Source of the DNA: Clostridiales bacterium UBA1246
Lineage (GTDB): Bacteria; Bacillota; Clostridia; Oscillospirales; Oscillospiraceae
Direction: 5' to 3'
DNA length: 5,019 bases
Assembly (NCBI GenBank): GCA_002308315.1
Contig: DBWE01000071.1
Coordinates: 1 to 5,019 of the forward strand
The translations under genes were made by a program, and so were the position numbers. This document shows, piece by piece, positions 5,019-5,019 of this stretch (position 1 is its first letter; each line of letters begins with the position of its first letter). Below the pieces are notes generated by a model, which ran no database searches, was not told where the DNA came from, and saw only the letters and a program-made list of their open reading frames with translations.

Positions 5019-5019
5019 G

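Noticed and set aside
1..5019. CRISPR array, insertion sequence, tRNA/rRNA, riboswitch or defence/antiphage cassette
   Set aside because: I found no spaced direct repeats, transposase motifs, cloverleaf or conserved riboswitch cores. The gaps are 129, 101, 170, 110 and 68 bases, mostly promoters and hairpins. The window reads as ordinary core chromosome.

Overview
This window looks like chromosomal DNA from a GC-rich member of the Bacillota, most likely the class Clostridia. Four things point there. Ribosome-binding sites are strong GGAGG types. Promoters are short, AT-rich and close to the sigma-A consensus, set in otherwise GC-rich sequence. MurC has the CEYYNSFHNF active-site wording that I recall from clostridial MurC proteins. 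A Bacillus-type 7-1-7 Fur/PerR operator is present. This taxonomic call is an inference; there is no rRNA or marker gene to confirm it.

Layout: (1) Bases 1-70 (minus) hold the first 23 codons of a gene running off the left edge, possibly XdhC-like. It is divergent from (2) murC (200-1573, plus), a complete UDP-N-acetylmuramate--L-alanine ligase with its own promoter. murC converges, across a perfect 12-bp hairpin, on (3) a small membrane protein of 82 residues (1675-1923, minus). That gene is driven by an exact TTGACA-17-TATAAT promoter, and the promoter is covered by a Fur/PerR-like box. Divergent from it is (4) a flavoprotein of the HI0933/BaiN family (2094-3293, plus). Next is (5) a 100-residue highly charged coiled-coil protein (3404-3706, plus) with its own promoter. 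It converges, across a strong bidirectional terminator, on (6) an AlaA-type aminotransferase (minus, 3775 to about 5004).

The genes do not form one pathway. The order minus/plus/minus/plus/plus/minus, with individual promoters and hairpins, indicates mostly single-gene transcription units of core metabolism: peptidoglycan precursor synthesis, flavin redox chemistry and alanine/pyruvate transamination. I see no mobile element, CRISPR array, tRNA, rRNA or defence cassette. The parts most worth a second look are the metal- or peroxide-type operator controlling the small membrane protein, and the unrecognised coiled-coil protein.
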